Assembly (NCBI GenBank): GCA_023450085.1
Contig: JAEXHI010000030.1
Location: forward strand, 186,001 to 250,000
Direction of reading: 5' to 3'
Length of the DNA stretch: 64,000 nucleotides
Origin: Bacteroidota bacterium
Lineage (GTDB): Bacteria > Bacteroidota > Bacteroidia > Sphingobacteriales > Sphingobacteriaceae
Position numbers and translations under genes: made by a program. The notes under the pieces were generated by a model. The model saw only the letters and a list, made by a program, of their open reading frames with translations, was not told the DNA's origin and did not search any database. Shown piece after piece: positions 24,227-32,545 of the stretch; the first letter of the stretch is position 1; each line of letters opens with the position of its first letter.

Positions 24227-26083
24227 TTGAGTACATTAATTGCAGCAGAAGGGCTTGGCCATGCCTATCACGATGAATGGCTATTTAAAAATTTAACGTT
24301 AGGAATTAACGTAGGCCAGCGTGTGGCCCTTGTTGGCGTCAATGGCGCAGGCAAAAGCACGCTGATGAAATTACTTGCAGAACGCTTCGCTCCTCTGGAA
24401 GGAAAGATTGTAAAGAACAAGTCCGTACGGATTGGCTTTCTTGACCAAGAGCCTTCTTTCCCAGAAAACGCCAGTATTAGCGACTTTATCTTCTCTTCGG
24501 AAAACAAACAACAGCAGTTGATTAGAGAATATGAAGAATTAGTTGAGCAAGAACACCCTGATGAAAAGAAGCTCAATAGATTATATGAAGAATTAAGCGA
24601 GCATAACGCTTGGGAATACGAACATCAGATCAAAACTATTTTAAGCAGAATGGGCATCAATCATCTGCAACAAAAAATAGATACTTTATCTGGTGGTCAG
24701 CGTAAAAGACTAGCCTTAGCTAAACTTTTAATTGAAGACCCAGATATTTACGTTTTAGATGAGCCAACCAACCATTTAGACATTGATACGATTGAATGGT
24801 TAGAGAAAATATTAACGTCGGGAAACAAAACTTTACTATTAGTTACCCACGATAGATATTTCTTGGACAATATTTGCAATACAATTGTAGAACTGGAACG
24901 AGGCAAAACATATACCTACAATGGCAACTATGCTTACTTTTTAGAAAAGAAAGCTGAAAGAGAAGCTCAGGATGATGCAACCTATCAAAAAAACAAAAAC
25001 CTATTAAAAAAGGAACTGGAATGGATGCGCAGAATGCCTCAAGCAAGGGGTACAAAATCTCAAGCTAGACAAAATGCATTCTATGACCTTGAAGAGAAAA
25101 CCAAGCAAAGAGGAGATAATCAAAAGGTAACTTTAAACGTAAAGATGGCCAGACAAGGAAACAAAATCCTTGAATTGGAGAATATCAAACAAAGCTTCGA
25201 CGATAAAAAAATCATCAACGACTTTACCTATGTTTTTAAAAGAGGCGACAGAATTGGATTAGCAGGAAAAAATGGCACAGGTAAATCTACTTTATTAAAC
25301 ATCATTACCGGAAGCTTAACTCCAAACCAAGGAAAAGTAGACTTGGGAGAAACCACTAAATTTGGATATTACAAACAAGGTGGATTAAACTTTAACGAAA
25401 AAGACAGAGTAATAGATATCGTAAAAGCAGATGCAGAATATATTAAAATGGCAGATGGGCAAACCATCTCAGCCTCTGCCCTACTTACTTTATTTTTATT
25501 CCCTCCAAAAAAACAACACGGCCTAGTTGAAAAATTAAGTGGTGGCGAAAGAAAACGTTTACACTTAATGAAGGTTTTGATGCAAAATCCAAACTTCTTA
25601 ATTTTAGATGAACCCACCAATGATTTAGATATCGATACTCTAAATGTACTGGAGGAATTCTTAGAAAACTTTCCTGGTATATTAGTCTTGGTATCACACG
25701 ACAGATACTTGCTTGACAAGATGAGCGACCAACTTTTCATTATGGAGGGCAACGGAAACGTTAAAATATTTAACGGAAATTATTCAGAGCACAGAAACGC
25801 TGTGGAACAAGAAAAAGAAGCCACTGTAAAAAAAAACAAAAAAGAAGAAAGCAAACCAGCTTCCAGTACTACAAAGCTAAGTTTCAAAGAACAGCAAGAG
25901 TTTAAAAATTTAGAAAATTCTTTAGCAGAAAATGAAGAAAAAGTTAAAAATCTAAACGAAAAGCTTAATCAAGTTGATCCTTCAGACTACAATCAAATCC
26001 AAGAAATTTCTTCAGAGATAGAAAAAATAAACGAAACGATAGAGAAAGAAATGGAGCGATGGATGGAACTTTCAGAAAAATAA
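24227..26083 (+). CDS. ABC-F ATPase, Uup-type
   Basis: The 618-aa soluble protein has two ABC domains: Walker A GVNGAGKST and GKNGTGKST, signatures LSGGQRKRLALAKLL and LSGGERKRLHLMKVL, and Walker B YVLDEPTNHLD and LILDEPTNDLD. The ABC-F linker with RMPQARGTKSQARQ lies between them, and the C-terminus is a coiled coil (about 530-615) as in Uup. ABC-F proteins bind the ribosomal E site and relieve stalled translation; Uup is also linked to DNA transposon precise excision and ribosome assembly. The start is TTG at 24227 (MSTLIAAEGLGHAYHDE), with no earlier ATG. Resistance function is not indicated. Confidence 0.9.
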   Translation: MSTLIAAEGLGHAYHDEWLFKNLTLGINVGQRVALVGVNGAGKSTLMKLLAERFAPLEGKIVKNKSVRIGFLDQEPSFPENASISDFIFSSENKQQQLIREYEELVEQEHPDEKKLNRLYEELSEHNAWEYEHQIKTILSRMGINHLQQKIDTLSGGQRKRLALAKLLIEDPDIYVLDEPTNHLDIDTIEWLEKILTSGNKTLLLVTHDRYFLDNICNTIVELERGKTYTYNGNYAYFLEKKAEREAQDDATYQKNKNLLKKELEWMRRMPQARGTKSQARQNAFYDLEEKTKQRGDNQKVTLNVKMARQGNKILELENIKQSFDDKKIINDFTYVFKRGDRIGLAGKNGTGKSTLLNIITGSLTPNQGKVDLGETTKFGYYKQGGLNFNEKDRVIDIVKADAEYIKMADGQTISASALLTLFLFPPKKQHGLVEKLSGGERKRLHLMKVLMQNPNFLILDEPTNDLDIDTLNVLEEFLENFPGILVLVSHDRYLLDKMSDQLFIMEGNGNVKIFNGNYSEHRNAVEQEKEATVKKNKKEESKPASSTTKLSFKEQQEFKNLENSLAENEEKVKNLNEKLNQVDPSDYNQIQEISSEIEKINETIEKEMERWMELSEK

Positions 26084-26097
26084 TCAAACTTTATATT

Positions 26098-26113
26098 TGT
26101 TTCACGTGGAACA
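26098..26113. other. parS centromere-like site 1
   Basis: TGTTTCACGTGGAACA is the reverse complement of TGTTCCACGTGAAACA, which matches the conserved bacterial parS consensus TGTTNCACGTGAAACA. ParB binds such sites close to the replication origin for chromosome segregation. It lies 69 bp before the mnmG start codon. Confidence 0.88.
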
Positions 26114-26139
26114 AGTATAAAAAAGAAATAAAATATAAA

Positions 26140-26155
26140 TGTTTCACGTGAAACA
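26140..26155. other. parS centromere-like site 2 (perfect palindrome)
   Basis: TGTTTCACGTGAAACA is a perfect 16-bp palindrome fitting the parS consensus in full. It lies 42 bp downstream of site 1 (start to start), about four helical turns. It sits 11 bp before the mnmG ATG, so ParB occupancy could also affect mnmG expression (inference). Confidence 0.9.
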
Positions 26156-26166
26156 TCACAAAATAT

Positions 26167-28029
26167 ATGTTTAAAGAATACGACGTAATTGTTGTGGGCG
26201 CTGGCCATGCTGGTTGTGAGGCTGCTGCTGCTGCTGCAAATTTAGGATCATCGGTATTATTGATAACGATGAATATGGAGACTATTGCTCAAATGAGTTG
26301 CAACCCTGCAATGGGTGGTGTAGCCAAGGGACAAATAGTAAGAGAAATAGATGCAATGGGTGGTTACTCTGGCATCATTGCTGATAAAACTACCATTCAA
26401 TTCAGGATGCTTAATAAGTCAAAAGGTCCTGCAATGTGGAGTCCGCGTACTCAAAATGATAGAAAAAGGTTTGCAGAAGAATGGAGATTAGCCTTGGAAC
26501 GTACGCCAAATATTGACTTTTGGCAGGAAATGGTAAGTTCGCTCCTTATAAAAAACAACACAGTTATTGGTGTAAAAACTAACTTAGGTGTAGAAATAAA
26601 AGCAAAATCTGTAGTACTTACCAATGGTACATTCTTAAATGGAGTGATACATATTGGCGAGAAAAAAATGGGCGGAGGTAGAACTGGAGAAAAATCAGCA
26701 ACCGGATTAACCGAGCAATTGGTAGAATTAGGCTTCGAAGCAGGTCGTATGAAAACAGGTACCCCTCCCAGAATTGATGGCCGTTCTCTTAATTATTCAC
26801 TGATGGAAGAGCAGTGGGGAGATGAAGATAGAGGCAGATTTTCTTATACAGATGTAGCCTTACCTACCGAACAACGTTGCTGTTGGATTACCTATACCAA
26901 TGACAAAGTGCATGAAACTTTGAAAGAAGGTTTCGAAAAATCTCCAATGTTTACTGGACGAATCAAAGGTTTAGGCCCTAGATATTGTCCATCTATTGAA
27001 GACAAAATCAATCGTTTTGCAGAAAGAGAACGTCATCAAATATTTGTAGAACCTGAAGGTTGGAACACTTGTGAGATTTATGTGAACGGTTTCTCTACTT
27101 CCTTACCAGAAGATGTACAATATAAAGCGCTTACACAGATCCCTGGATTTGAAAATGCGAAGATGTTTAGGCCTGGATATGCCATCGAATACGACTACTT
27201 CCCTCCTACCCAACTGTCATTGACCCTAGAAACCAAATTAATCAGTAATTTGTTCTTTGCTGGTCAAATTAATGGTACCACTGGATACGAAGAAGCTGCT
27301 AGTCAAGGGTTTATCGCTGGAATTAATGCTCATCAAAAGGTTAATGACAAGCATGAGCTGATTATGAAGCGTTCTGAATCATACATTGGTGTTTTAATTG
27401 ATGATTTAGTGACAAAAGGCACAGAAGAACCTTATCGTATGTTTACTTCTAGAGCTGAACATCGTTTATTATTGAGACAAGATAATGCTGATATTCGCCT
27501 CACTCCTATTGCTCATGAATTAGGTTTGGTTGGGGATGATCGCTTGGCCATTGTTAATCAGAAAGTAAAAGATTCCGACGAGATTGTTGCCTTCACCAAA
27601 AAGCAAGGGATAGAAATGTCGGAAGCAAATGCTTTGTTAGAAGAATTGGGAACTTCTGCCCTCACCCAAAATGTAAAGTTATTTAGTGTGCTGAGTAGAC
27701 CTCAAGTAAACATCAGTGATTTAAGAAAAGTGAGTGAGCCATTTGAGGAAGTACTTAATCAATTTGATAAAGAAACTGTGGAGCAAGCAGAAATCAAAAT
27801 CAAATATGAAAGCTACTTTGAAAAAGAACAAGAGATTGTGGCAAAGATGCAGAAGATGGAAGACAAAGCAATTAATCCAGATTTTGATTACAACACTTTA
27901 GTATCTTTATCAAAAGAAGCCAGAGAAAAATTATTGAAGATAAAACCACGAACTTTAGGACAAGCTTCCCGAATTTCTGGCGTTTCACCTTCAGATATTT
28001 CAGTTTTGATGGTTCATATAGCTAAATAA
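26167..28029 (+). CDS. mnmG: MnmG (GidA), tRNA U34 carboxymethylaminomethyl modification
   Basis: The 620-aa FAD protein shows the N-terminal dinucleotide motif VVGAGHAGCEAAAAAA, the family blocks MSCNPAMGGVAKGQIVREID and GRMKTGTPPRIDG, and the C-terminal RPQVNISDL and GVSPSDISVLMVH. With MnmE it installs cmnm5 at U34 of certain tRNAs. Length and motifs are complete. The gene is preceded by two parS sites; proximity of gidA to the origin is classical in many bacteria. A perfect hairpin overlaps its stop codon. Confidence 0.96.
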   Translation: MFKEYDVIVVGAGHAGCEAAAAAANLGSSVLLITMNMETIAQMSCNPAMGGVAKGQIVREIDAMGGYSGIIADKTTIQFRMLNKSKGPAMWSPRTQNDRKRFAEEWRLALERTPNIDFWQEMVSSLLIKNNTVIGVKTNLGVEIKAKSVVLTNGTFLNGVIHIGEKKMGGGRTGEKSATGLTEQLVELGFEAGRMKTGTPPRIDGRSLNYSLMEEQWGDEDRGRFSYTDVALPTEQRCCWITYTNDKVHETLKEGFEKSPMFTGRIKGLGPRYCPSIEDKINRFAERERHQIFVEPEGWNTCEIYVNGFSTSLPEDVQYKALTQIPGFENAKMFRPGYAIEYDYFPPTQLSLTLETKLISNLFFAGQINGTTGYEEAASQGFIAGINAHQKVNDKHELIMKRSESYIGVLIDDLVTKGTEEPYRMFTSRAEHRLLLRQDNADIRLTPIAHELGLVGDDRLAIVNQKVKDSDEIVAFTKKQGIEMSEANALLEELGTSALTQNVKLFSVLSRPQVNISDLRKVSEPFEEVLNQFDKETVEQAEIKIKYESYFEKEQEIVAKMQKMEDKAINPDFDYNTLVSLSKEAREKLLKIKPRTLGQASRISGVSPSDISVLMVHIAK

Positions 28030-28051
28030 CTGTTTTACAGTTATTTAGCTA
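28019..28051. terminator. perfect hairpin spanning the mnmG stop codon
   Basis: TAGCTAAATAACTG (28019-28032) and its exact complement (28038-28051) form a 14-bp AT-rich stem with loop TTTTA. The stop TAA (28027-28029) lies in the left arm. No T-tract follows, so it may be an mRNA 3'-end stabiliser or weak terminator rather than a canonical terminator. Confidence 0.5.
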
Positions 28052-28150
28052 ACAAAAAACACCACTTAAAATAAAGCGTTATAAAAGCATAACTCAAAAT
28101 TTTAATATTACGGTTCCAAAAAAGGTAAAAATAGATTAAAACGCTTATAA

Positions 28151-29869
28151 ATGGCAAAAAATAGAAAAGACCCTTTTTACAGCATTTTTTTAGCACTTAT
28201 TGTGCTTGCTACTTTAATTTATGGATGTGCTGCCATGCAAACTCCTCAAGGTGGTCCAAAAGATACCACTCCACCAAAAGTGCTTAAAATGACTCCGGAA
28301 AATTTGACGACAAATTTCAAAGCGAAAAAAATAGTCATAGAATTTGATGAGTATGTAAAACTCAATAATGAGTTCAAAGAATTTTCAATTTCTCCAGAAT
28401 TAGAAAGAGCACCAGAATTAAAGGCCAAATTGAAAAAGTTAGAAATAACTTTGCCAGACACTTTAGAAAAAAATACCACTTATACTCTAAACTTTGGAAA
28501 GTCAATTGTTGACCTCAATGAAAGTAACGAGCTAAAGAATTTTAGTTATGCATTTGCCACTGGTCCAACTTTAGATTCTTTAAGCATTAGTGGTAATGTT
28601 ACCAATGCACTTACCTTGGAACCAGAAATTGAAGCAACTGTTTTTATCTTGCCCCTATCCAGGGACAGCCTCTTCGGAAAAAAGCGTGCAGCTATTTTTA
28701 CCCTAACAGATAGCAGTGGAAATTTTAAGCTTAACAATTTAAAGAAAGACACTTATAAAATTTATGCCTTAAAAGAAAAAAGTGGTGATAGGATTTATCA
28801 ACAGATAAGCGATGAAATAGGATTTATCAAAGAACCTTTTTTATTAGATAAAAATATAGATAGTTTACATTTAAGTGTTTTTAAAGAATTAGCACCAGAT
28901 TTTCGTCTTCTTGATAGAAAGCTAAATGCAGATGGAAGTATTTTCATGAATTTTAATCAGCAACTAAAAAATCCCGACTTAACAGTTATATTTCCGAGTA
29001 CTGTTGACCAAGGAAAACTGCTACAGTTTAATAAAACAAAAGATAGTGTAACACTATGGTTAAATGATTTATCTTTTGACTCTGCCAAAGTAGTAGTCAA
29101 AGATAATGGAAAAGTATTGGATACTGCCAAGTTTACTCGCTCAAAAAGAGATACTTATAATCGTGTAGTAAATATTTCTGATAACTTAGATGGTGGTTCA
29201 TTAAATCCATTTAAAGACCTAACCATCACTTTCAACTTCCCTTTGAAAAGTTTAGATGAAAGTAAAATATTGCTACTAGAAGACAGTATTCCAAGAAAGT
29301 TTACCTTGGAAAAAGACAGTACAAATATGTTAAAATACCACATCAAATATAAGTGGCGAGCTAAAGAAGAGTATATATTATTACTACGGGAAAATGCTGC
29401 TACTGCTATTTTTGATGCTAAAAATAAGGAAATTAAAAAATCATTTACACTTGGTGATGCTAATGATTATGGTACTTTAACCTTATCTGTAGAGCCTCCG
29501 GATACAACCAAAAGCTATATTCTAGAAATCGTAAATAAAGACAAAAATATCATATCTAGTTTTCCAATCACTAAAAAAACATCTGTAAAACTTAACAAGT
29601 ATAAACAGGGCGTTTACTATGGTAGGATTGTTTATGATCAGAATAAAAATGGCATTTGGGATACCGGAAATCTAAAAGAAGGTAAACAACCTGAGGCCAT
29701 TTGGTATGAACCTAAAGAGCTGTCAATCAGAGCAAACTGGGACAGAAATGAAATTATAAAAATTCCACTGGTTGCTCCACTCCCAACCCCAAAACCCAAA
29801 GAGAAAAAAGAAGTAAAACCACCAGTTATGCCTACTACTCAGCGACGAGGGCCAGGAGGAATAAATTAA
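28151..29869 (+). CDS. lipoprotein with N-terminal Ig-like (Big_5) domain
   Basis: The 572-aa protein has a lipobox ending LIYGC (Cys26). A Big_5 (SbsA-type Ig-like) domain spans about 36-140 (DTTPPKVLKMTPENLTTNF, TTYTLNFGKSIVDLNE). A second beta-rich region follows (about 145-230, SISGNVTNALTLEPE), and a Pro/Lys-rich tail contains PTPKPKEKKEVKPP. The family is widespread in Bacteroidota, is presumably on the outer membrane or in the periplasm, and has unknown function. The stop codon shares bases with the convergent carbonic anhydrase stop. Confidence 0.82.
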   Translation: MAKNRKDPFYSIFLALIVLATLIYGCAAMQTPQGGPKDTTPPKVLKMTPENLTTNFKAKKIVIEFDEYVKLNNEFKEFSISPELERAPELKAKLKKLEITLPDTLEKNTTYTLNFGKSIVDLNESNELKNFSYAFATGPTLDSLSISGNVTNALTLEPEIEATVFILPLSRDSLFGKKRAAIFTLTDSSGNFKLNNLKKDTYKIYALKEKSGDRIYQQISDEIGFIKEPFLLDKNIDSLHLSVFKELAPDFRLLDRKLNADGSIFMNFNQQLKNPDLTVIFPSTVDQGKLLQFNKTKDSVTLWLNDLSFDSAKVVVKDNGKVLDTAKFTRSKRDTYNRVVNISDNLDGGSLNPFKDLTITFNFPLKSLDESKILLLEDSIPRKFTLEKDSTNMLKYHIKYKWRAKEEYILLLRENAATAIFDAKNKEIKKSFTLGDANDYGTLTLSVEPPDTTKSYILEIVNKDKNIISSFPITKKTSVKLNKYKQGVYYGRIVYDQNKNGIWDTGNLKEGKQPEAIWYEPKELSIRANWDRNEIIKIPLVAPLPTPKPKEKKEVKPPVMPTTQRRGPGGIN

Positions 29870-30378
29870 GACTTAAACCAATCTGAATACATGATATAAT
29901 TATCAGGTAACTTATTCAATAAAGCCCTTTGCTCTTCAGTAATGGGCTTTATTTTTTTTGCTGGGGTTCCCGCATAAATATATCCACTTTCACAGATGGT
30001 ATTTTCCAATACCACAGCTCCGGCAGCAATAATACAATATTCATCAATAATGGCATGGTCCATTACAATAGCTCCCATTCCAATTAGCACATTATCTTTA
30101 ACTGTACAACCATGTACAATAGCATTATGCCCAACATTCACTCTATTTCCAATAAAAGTAGCTGTTTTTAAGTAAGTTGCGTGGATTACTGCTCCGTCCT
30201 GAATATTGCTCTCATTCCCTATGGTGATGCTGTTCACATCTCCCCTAACTACTGCATTGAACCAAATTGAACAATTTTTTCCAACTTTAACATCACCCAC
30301 AATGGTTGCATTTGGTGCTATAAAACAATCACTTCCAAATTGTGGACTAACTCCTTTAACTGGTAATATAATAGACAT
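29866..30378 (-). CDS. gamma-class carbonic anhydrase family protein (left-handed beta-helix)
   Basis: I use ATG 30378 (MSIILPVKG), giving 170 aa. The longer open frame reads through a dispersed repeat upstream and is spurious. Hexapeptide turns are clear (CFIAPNATIVGDVKVG, CSIWFNAVVRGD, SNIQDGAVIHA). Metal-ligand histidines occur in IHATY and VNVGHNAIVHGC. The GTPAKKIKPIT C-terminus is typical of YrdA/PaaY-like proteins. The protein could be a carbonic anhydrase or another metal-binding LbH protein; activity is not certain. Confidence 0.88.
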   Translation of the reverse strand: MSIILPVKGVSPQFGSDCFIAPNATIVGDVKVGKNCSIWFNAVVRGDVNSITIGNESNIQDGAVIHATYLKTATFIGNRVNVGHNAIVHGCTVKDNVLIGMGAIVMDHAIIDEYCIIAAGAVVLENTICESGYIYAGTPAKKIKPITEEQRALLNKLPDNYIMYSDWFKS

Positions 30379-30396
30379 GTTATTCTTTTTATTTTT

Positions 30397-30494
30397 GTCA
30401 TCCAGAGCGAACCTGTACCGATACTTCGGTAGCGAAGGATCTTTTTTAGATTCCTTCCCGATATATCGGGACAAACTCTGTCGTCGGAATGACA
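30397..30494. repeat. dispersed GTCAT...ATGAC inverted-repeat element (about 98 bp)
   Basis: The element begins GTCATCCAGAGCG and ends GGAATGAC, with short inner palindromes including CCCGATATATCGGG (30457-30470). It separates nadB from the carbonic anhydrase gene and is GC-richer than its surroundings. It looks like a full copy of the type whose half occurs at 19814. A structured RNA or transposase-mobilised REP-like nature is inferred. Confidence 0.6.
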
Positions 30495-30501
30495 GTTAAA
30501 C

Positions 30502-32088
30502 TTAAATAATAGTATCAATTAATTCTTTCGAATGGTTAGGGTAATCGGTAGTATAATGTAGTCCCCTACTCTCCTTTCGAGCAATCGCCGATTTAATCAC
30601 CATGTACGCCACCTGAATTACGTTACGCAATTCACAAAGTTTAACCGAAACCTTGTTATTTTTATAAAATTCTTCTGTTTCTTCAAACAATAAATATAGT
30701 CTTCTTAAAGCTCTGTCTAATCTAAAATCTGAACGTACAATTCCCACATAATCGCTCATAATTTTTTGAGTTTCCCTCAAATTGTGAGTAACTAAGATAT
30801 CTTCATTAGATTGTATTACTCCTTTATCATTCCATTCAGGGATATCATCAGGAATAATATTTTGCTGATAGCTTTCTATTGCCGATAAAAATATACGATG
30901 TGCAAAAACAGTTGCCTCTAATAAAGAATTGGAAGCCAATCGATTAGCGCCATGTAATCCCGTTGAAGAAACTTCTCCACAGGCATACAAATGATTAATA
31001 GATGATTTTCCATCTTCATCTACCATCACTCCTCCACACATATAATGACAAGCTGGCGTCACAGGAATAAAATCCTTAGTCATATCGATACCAATAGACA
31101 AGCATTTGGCATAAATGTTAGGAAAATGTTTAAGAATATCCGCTTTACTCCTCATAGTGATATCCAAATAGACAAAATCATCACCAGATTTCTTCATTTC
31201 ATTATCAATAGCCCTAGCAACAATATCTCTAGACGCTAAAGATCCCCTCTCGTCATATTCATACATAAATTCCTCACCGGTTCTTCTACGTAATACACCT
31301 CCAAATCCCCTTACCGCTTCAGAAATTAAAAAAGAAGGGTATTCACCAGGATTGTACAAAGCAGTTGGATGAAATTGGATAAATTCCATATTTCTAATTT
31401 TTCCCTTAGCTCTATAAACCATGGCCATCCCATCTCCAGTGGCAATTACCGGATTAGTTGTGTTGGCATAAATATGTCCCGCACCACCACTGGCCATTAC
31501 GGTAACGTTAGCCAATATCTTTTCCACATTGTTACTCTCTGTGTTAAAGGCATATATCCCGTAACAGTTGATATCTGTACTACTCTTATCCACATGTTTT
31601 CCCAGGTGGTGTTGTGTAATTAGCTCTAAACAGAAGTAATGTGTTAATATCTCTATGTTTTCATTTTGATGAATTTGCTTCAACAAAACACTTTCAATCT
31701 CATAACCCGTAATGTCCTTATAATGAAGCACTCTGTGTTCAGAATGTCCACCTTCTTTAGCTAAATCGAATACTCCAGCTGGGTTTTTATCGAAATTAAT
31801 TCCATAGTCAATAATCTCTTGTATACGCTCCGGTCCTTCTTTCACCACGATTTCCACAATGCTTTCATCGCACAAACCATCACCTGCTATTAACGTATCT
31901 TGTATATGTTTTTCAAAGGAATCCGACTTATCAACAACTACTGCTACACCACCTTGAGCATACTTCGTATTAGACTCATCTTCGTTTGACTTGGTCACTA
32001 TCAACACTTTACCAAATTTAGCAGCTTTAAGTGCAAAACTTAAGCCCGCAATTCCAGATCCTATGACTAAAAAATCGACCTTTCTCAT
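30502..32088 (-). CDS. nadB: L-aspartate oxidase
   Basis: I use ATG 32088 (MRKVDFLVIGSGIAGLS), giving 528 aa; upstream codons would read into the candidate origin. FAD motif GSGIAGLSFALKAA, TKYAQGGVAVVV, the active-site region FIQFHPTALYNPGE, and HYMCGGVMVDEDGKSSI plus GEVSSTGLHGANRLASNSLLEA are all characteristic. It oxidises L-aspartate to iminoaspartate, the first step of de novo NAD synthesis. It is divergent from nadA, whose product uses the iminoaspartate, across a 457-bp AT-rich gap. Confidence 0.95.
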   Translation of the reverse strand: MRKVDFLVIGSGIAGLSFALKAAKFGKVLIVTKSNEDESNTKYAQGGVAVVVDKSDSFEKHIQDTLIAGDGLCDESIVEIVVKEGPERIQEIIDYGINFDKNPAGVFDLAKEGGHSEHRVLHYKDITGYEIESVLLKQIHQNENIEILTHYFCLELITQHHLGKHVDKSSTDINCYGIYAFNTESNNVEKILANVTVMASGGAGHIYANTTNPVIATGDGMAMVYRAKGKIRNMEFIQFHPTALYNPGEYPSFLISEAVRGFGGVLRRRTGEEFMYEYDERGSLASRDIVARAIDNEMKKSGDDFVYLDITMRSKADILKHFPNIYAKCLSIGIDMTKDFIPVTPACHYMCGGVMVDEDGKSSINHLYACGEVSSTGLHGANRLASNSLLEATVFAHRIFLSAIESYQQNIIPDDIPEWNDKGVIQSNEDILVTHNLRETQKIMSDYVGIVRSDFRLDRALRRLYLLFEETEEFYKNNKVSVKLCELRNVIQVAYMVIKSAIARKESRGLHYTTDYPNHSKELIDTII

Positions 32089-32113
32089 TAATTTAAGCTT
32101 ATAATAATAAGTA

Positions 32114-32122
32114 TGTGGATAA
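32114..32122 (-). promoter_or_regulatory. perfect DnaA box
   Basis: TGTGGATAA is the reverse complement of the canonical DnaA box TTATCCACA. It lies 26 bp upstream of the nadB start codon within the candidate origin. Confidence 0.6.
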
Positions 32123-32246
32123 AGTTGACAAGCTTGTGAATTGCGTGTATAAATTATCCTAAAAAATAAATTTGAATGTTTAAAGCTAAGGTAAAAAGCC
32201 AAATTTGGAACAATCTTTTAAATAATTTTAAGCACATTTCCTCAGG

Positions 32247-32255
32247 TTATCCACT
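32247..32255 (+). promoter_or_regulatory. near-perfect DnaA box
   Basis: TTATCCACT differs from TTATCCACA only at the last base. It is oriented opposite to the box at 32114, 133 bp away. Confidence 0.5.
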
Positions 32256-32484
32256 TTTAACAACACTATTAACAATACACATTTCTATATTGATAATTTA
32301 ATGAAGTAAAAACTATAACATTGAAAATCAATGGAAGTTTAAAATAAAAAAACCTAAAAATTGTTAGTAACTATGGGAAAACTCATCTTACCACATTTTT
32401 TCTCTTAATTTTTTCCCCAGTTTCAACATGCTAATAAAGAATAAGAATCTATTTATTTAATTAAATTATATTTTGTTTGAGGCG

Positions 32485-32513
32485 TTGATAAAGTTGAAAG
32501 CTCTGTATCTTTA
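32485..32513 (+). promoter_or_regulatory. candidate nadA promoter
   Basis: TTG at 32485-32487 and TATCTTTA at 32506-32513 are separated by 18 bp, resembling the Bacteroidota -33 (TTG) and -7 (TAnnTTTG) elements with one mismatch. The ATG of nadA follows about 32 bp later. Confidence 0.4.
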
Positions 32514-32545
32514 CAGAAAATTAATTGGAGCTAAAAAGCATATCA

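Larger units (their letters stand above)
32089..32545. other. candidate replication origin (oriC) in the nadB-nadA gap
   Basis: This 457-bp non-coding stretch is strongly AT-rich, especially 32400-32475, which would suit an unwinding element. It contains a perfect DnaA box TGTGGATAA at 32114 and a one-mismatch box TTATCCACT at 32247. Weaker matches are TTATCCTAA at 32154 and CGTTGATAA at 32484. Two parS sites lie 6 kb away. By eye, plus-strand genes on the right have more G than C, whereas those on the left tend to the opposite, as expected at an origin. dnaA is not in the window, and I have not computed skew. Confidence 0.5.

Noticed and set aside
24227..26083. ABC-F gene as an antibiotic-resistance determinant
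   Set aside because: The C-terminal coiled coil and overall form match housekeeping Uup-type proteins, and there is no mobile context.
30379..30474. Upstream extension of the gamma-carbonic anhydrase frame
   Set aside because: The extra residues are translated from a dispersed repeat and do not resemble the LbH family; ATG 30378 is preferred.
32089..32202. Upstream extension of the nadB frame
   Set aside because: It would code through the AT-rich candidate origin including a DnaA box; the ATG at 32088 begins exactly before the FAD motif.
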